36,334 nucleotides of DNA from Planctomycetia bacterium (GTDB taxonomy: Bacteria; Planctomycetota; Planctomycetia; Pirellulales; UBA1268): NCBI GenBank assembly GCA_026401075.1, contig JAPLNQ010000165.1, positions 1 through 36,334 of the forward strand. Reading direction: 5' to 3'. Each line of letters starts with the position of its first letter. Position 1 is the stretch's first letter. Under the pieces are notes generated by a model. The model was not told where the DNA came from, ran no database searches, and was given only the letters and a program-made list of their open reading frames with translations. A program made the position numbers and the translations under genes. Below are positions 34,728 to 36,334 of the stretch, piece by piece.

Positions 34728-35717
34728 CTAGGCCGCGTCGAGCTGCGCCACGATCGCGTACAACAGCCGGTCGAGCCCCTGGCCGGTGACCGCGCTCACG
34801 GCGATCACGTCGCGGCCGATCTGTGCGGAGAGGGCCTCACGGATCGACTCCGCATCGGGGAGTTCGGCCTTGCTCACGACCACGATCTCCGGCCGCGTGC
34901 CCAGACGCTCGTCGTAGCGAACCAACTCATCCCGAATGGCCCGATAATTCATCAGCGGATCGCTGCCGTCGACCGGTGATGGCTCGACCACGTGCACGAG
35001 GATCCCGGCCCGCTCCACATGCCTCAGAAACTCGTGCCCGAGCCCGATGCCCGCGTGGGCTCCCTCGATCAGGCCCGGCAGGTCGGCGAGCACAAAACTG
35101 CGATCCCGCGACACGGCCACGATGCCAAGCATCGGCTTCTTCGTGGTGAATGCGTAGTCGGCGATTTCGGGGCGGGCCCGGGAAAGCCGCGAGAGAAGCG
35201 TGCTTTTGCCGGCGTTCGGCTTGCCCACGAGCCCGACATCGGCAATCACCTTCAGTTCGAGCAGCAGGCGGCGGGCCTCCCCCTGCTCGCCGGGGGTGGT
35301 CTCGCGAGGGGCGCGATTCGTGGACGACTTGAAGTGGAGATTGCCCCACCCCCCTTGCCCGCCCTTGGCAGCCACAATCGTGTCACCGGGTGTGGCCAGA
35401 TCCTTGAGCACGAGCCCGGTTGTCTCGTCGATCACGACCGTGCCGGGGGGCACGAGCAGCACGAGATCCGCCGCCATGCGGCCGTGGCAGTTGGTCGGTC
35501 CGCCCGAATCGCCACTGGGGGCCCGCCACTGCTTGCGATGGGCGAGCGGAGCCAAGGAATCGACGCCAGCCTGGGCCCGCATGATCACGCTGCCGCCGTC
35601 ACCACCGTTGCCACCATCGGGGCCGCCAAGAGGGACGTATTTCTCCCTACGAAAACTCTTGCAACCGCGTCCGCCGTTGCCAGCCGCCACTTCAATTTGG
35701 ACGCGGTCTACAAACAC
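34728..35717 (-). CDS. obgE: GTPase Obg/CgtA
   Basis: Essential GTPase of 50S maturation and stress signalling. 329 residues. The Gly-rich Obg fold ([54 protein letters not shown]) precedes the G domain with G1 [12 protein letters not shown]2 region [12 protein letters not shown]3 [20 protein letters not shown] and SA-type G5 [11 protein letters not shown]-like (VSAVTGQG). The G4 site reads SKAELPD instead of NKxD. The C-terminal OCT domain is absent, as in many lineages. The start is GTG 35717, two bases after the rpmA stop, so coupled. Confidence 0.95.
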   Translation of the reverse strand: MFVDRVQIEVAAGNGGRGCKSFRREKYVPLGGPDGGNGGDGGSVIMRAQAGVDSLAPLAHRKQWRAPSGDSGGPTNCHGRMAADLVLLVPPGTVVIDETTGLVLKDLATPGDTIVAAKGGQGGWGNLHFKSSTNRAPRETTPGEQGEARRLLLELKVIADVGLVGKPNAGKSTLLSRLSRARPEIADYAFTTKKPMLGIVAVSRDRSFVLADLPGLIEGAHAGIGLGHEFLRHVERAGILVHVVEPSPVDGSDPLMNYRAIRDELVRYDERLGTRPEIVVVSKAELPDAESIREALSAQIGRDVIAVSAVTGQGLDRLLYAIVAQLDAA

Positions 35718-35719
35718 GC

Positions 35720-35965
35720 TCAGCCAGCGAGCACGTTGATGCGCCGCCCCTCGCGGTCAAACCCGACCACGCCGTCGACGAGGGCGAAGAGCGTGAAATC
35801 GCTGCCAGTGCCCACATTCTTGCCGGCGTGGAACTTGGAGCCGACCTGCCGCACGAGGATGTTGCCCGCGCGGACCTGCTGGCCACCAAACTTCTTCACG
35901 CCACGCCGCTGGGCATTGGAATCGCGGCCGTTGCGGCTGGAGCCCTGACCTTTTTTATGTGCCAT
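35720..35965 (-). CDS. rpmA: 50S ribosomal protein L27
   Basis: Reaches towards the peptidyl transferase centre. 81 residues: [55 protein letters not shown]. It starts directly with the mature-type sequence, without the cleaved N-terminal extension of Firmicutes L27. Its usual partner rplU (L21) is not upstream in the visible sequence. Start ATG 35965; the nearest AGGAG is about 26 bases upstream, with a hairpin between. Confidence 0.96.
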   Translation of the reverse strand: MAHKKGQGSSRNGRDSNAQRRGVKKFGGQQVRAGNILVRQVGSKFHAGKNVGTGSDFTLFALVDGVVGFDREGRRINVLAG

Positions 35966-35975
35966 GGTGTTTGCT

Positions 35976-35990
35976 GCGCCGTGACGGCGC
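35976..35990 (-). other. Perfect hairpin between AGGAG and the rpmA start codon
   Basis: GCGCC and GGCGC, extended by G/C, form a 15-base palindrome (GCGCCGTCACGGCGC on the minus strand). It lies between an AGGAG and the rpmA ATG (10 bases after the hairpin). Folding would bring AGGAG to normal distance from the ATG. Confidence 0.4.
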
Positions 35991-36135
35991 TCCTGCTCGA
36001 TGTGGACTGGACTATGTGCTTGAAATACGCGGACTAGGACTGCGTGTATGGGAACGGGGTGAATACGGCCGCCGGACCAACACCAAACCTGCGAGGACTA
36101 CGCCCGCGAGGCTCGCCACGGGACCGCTGGCAACA

Positions 36136-36333
36136 CTATTCTCCGTCAATTTCGTACTTGAAAACCCAGGAGTGGTCAATGCCCTCGGGCACTTCCGTGG
36201 CCCTGCCGTAGAGACTCGGTCCCCGCGGCCCGAACAGTCCCTCGAGAAGCCCCTCCCGCTGCTCCGGATCCTGTTGTGCCTGAATGGCCGGCCAAACGAC
36301 GTCAAAGGCGGTCAGGCCGTCGCTGCCGGGGAG
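36136..36333 (-). CDS. Unidentified protein, C-terminal fragment (5' end outside window)
   Basis: A frame open from the right edge to TAG at 36136-36138, about 65 residues. It contains GLTAFDVVWPAIQAQQDPEQ, a Gly/Pro-rich FGPRGPSLYGRATEVPEG and ends DHSWVFKYEIDGE. No start is visible. Composition and the clean acidic end look like a real protein tail, but I do not recognise a family. An overlapping minus-strand frame at 36012-36305 looks like a shadow. The 170 bases between this gene and rpmA contain the rpmA hairpin and no clear promoter. Confidence 0.5.
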   Translation of the reverse strand, partial: LPGSDGLTAFDVVWPAIQAQQDPEQREGLLEGLFGPRGPSLYGRATEVPEGIDHSWVFKYEIDGE

Positions 36334-36334
36334 C

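Noticed and set aside
36012-36305. 97-codon minus-strand frame near the right edge
   Set aside because: Ser/Arg/Pro-rich and overlaps a more protein-like frame ending at 36136; probably a shadow.

Overview
The window is a chromosomal block from a high-GC planctomycete. The sequence basis for this is a DUF1559 protein ending in an H-X9-DG motif, a DUF1549/DUF1553 plus DUF1501 gene pair, an EFG2/GFM2-like elongation factor G, and an S10-spc-alpha ribosomal cluster that lacks rpmD and infA. Placement near Pirellulales is inference. Apart from two genes at the left end, everything reads on the minus strand. No tRNA, rRNA, CRISPR array, insertion sequence or phage gene was seen. No gene-free stretch exceeds 300 bases.

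Left part (1-11 kb). A 5'-truncated DUF1559 protein and a two-domain AhpD-like secreted protein lie on the plus strand. Facing them on the minus strand, in transcription order, are a DUF1549/DUF1553 protein, a DUF1501 Tat-type protein, a MATE exporter, arginine decarboxylase (speA) and glutamine-dependent NAD+ synthase (nadE). Both speA and nadE have a broken reading frame in otherwise well-conserved sequence. Bases 10975-11227, between rplQ and the DUF1549 gene, hold only a 2 x 10-bp repeat.

Central part (11-29 kb). This is the merged S10-spc-alpha cluster. The transcription order from high to low coordinates is rpsJ, rplC, rplD, rplW, rplB, rpsS, rplV, rpsC, rplP, rpmC, rpsQ, rplN, rplX, rplE, rpsN, rpsH, rplF, rplR, rpsE, rplO, secY, adk, map, rpmJ, rpsM, rpsK, rpsD, rpoA, rplQ. 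A good sigma70-type promoter and a leader hairpin precede rpsJ. A terminator after map and a new promoter before rpmJ appear to split off the alpha operon. Some junctions in the first half are tight or overlapping (rplC/rplD, rpsC/rplP, rpsQ/rplN, rplN/rplX). From rpsN onward most gaps are 60-180 bases.

Right part (29-36 kb). The minus-strand run is rpmA, obgE, coaX, rsfS, argS and an EF-G of the EFG2 type, leading into the S10 cluster. It contains a ribosomal protein, the ribosome-associated GTPase Obg, the ribosome silencing factor RsfS, a tRNA synthetase and a translation factor, together with a CoA biosynthesis kinase. The far right edge carries the C-terminal end of an unrecognised protein.

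The most unusual signal is a recurring one. Short tandem repeats with unrelated sequences (units of 7, 13, 14, 18 and 28 bases) sit at, or just 3' of, the stop codons of speA, rpsE, rpsM, rpsN, rpmC, rplR, rpsH and the AhpD-like gene. A larger 35-bp repeat in alternating orientation lies just after obgE.
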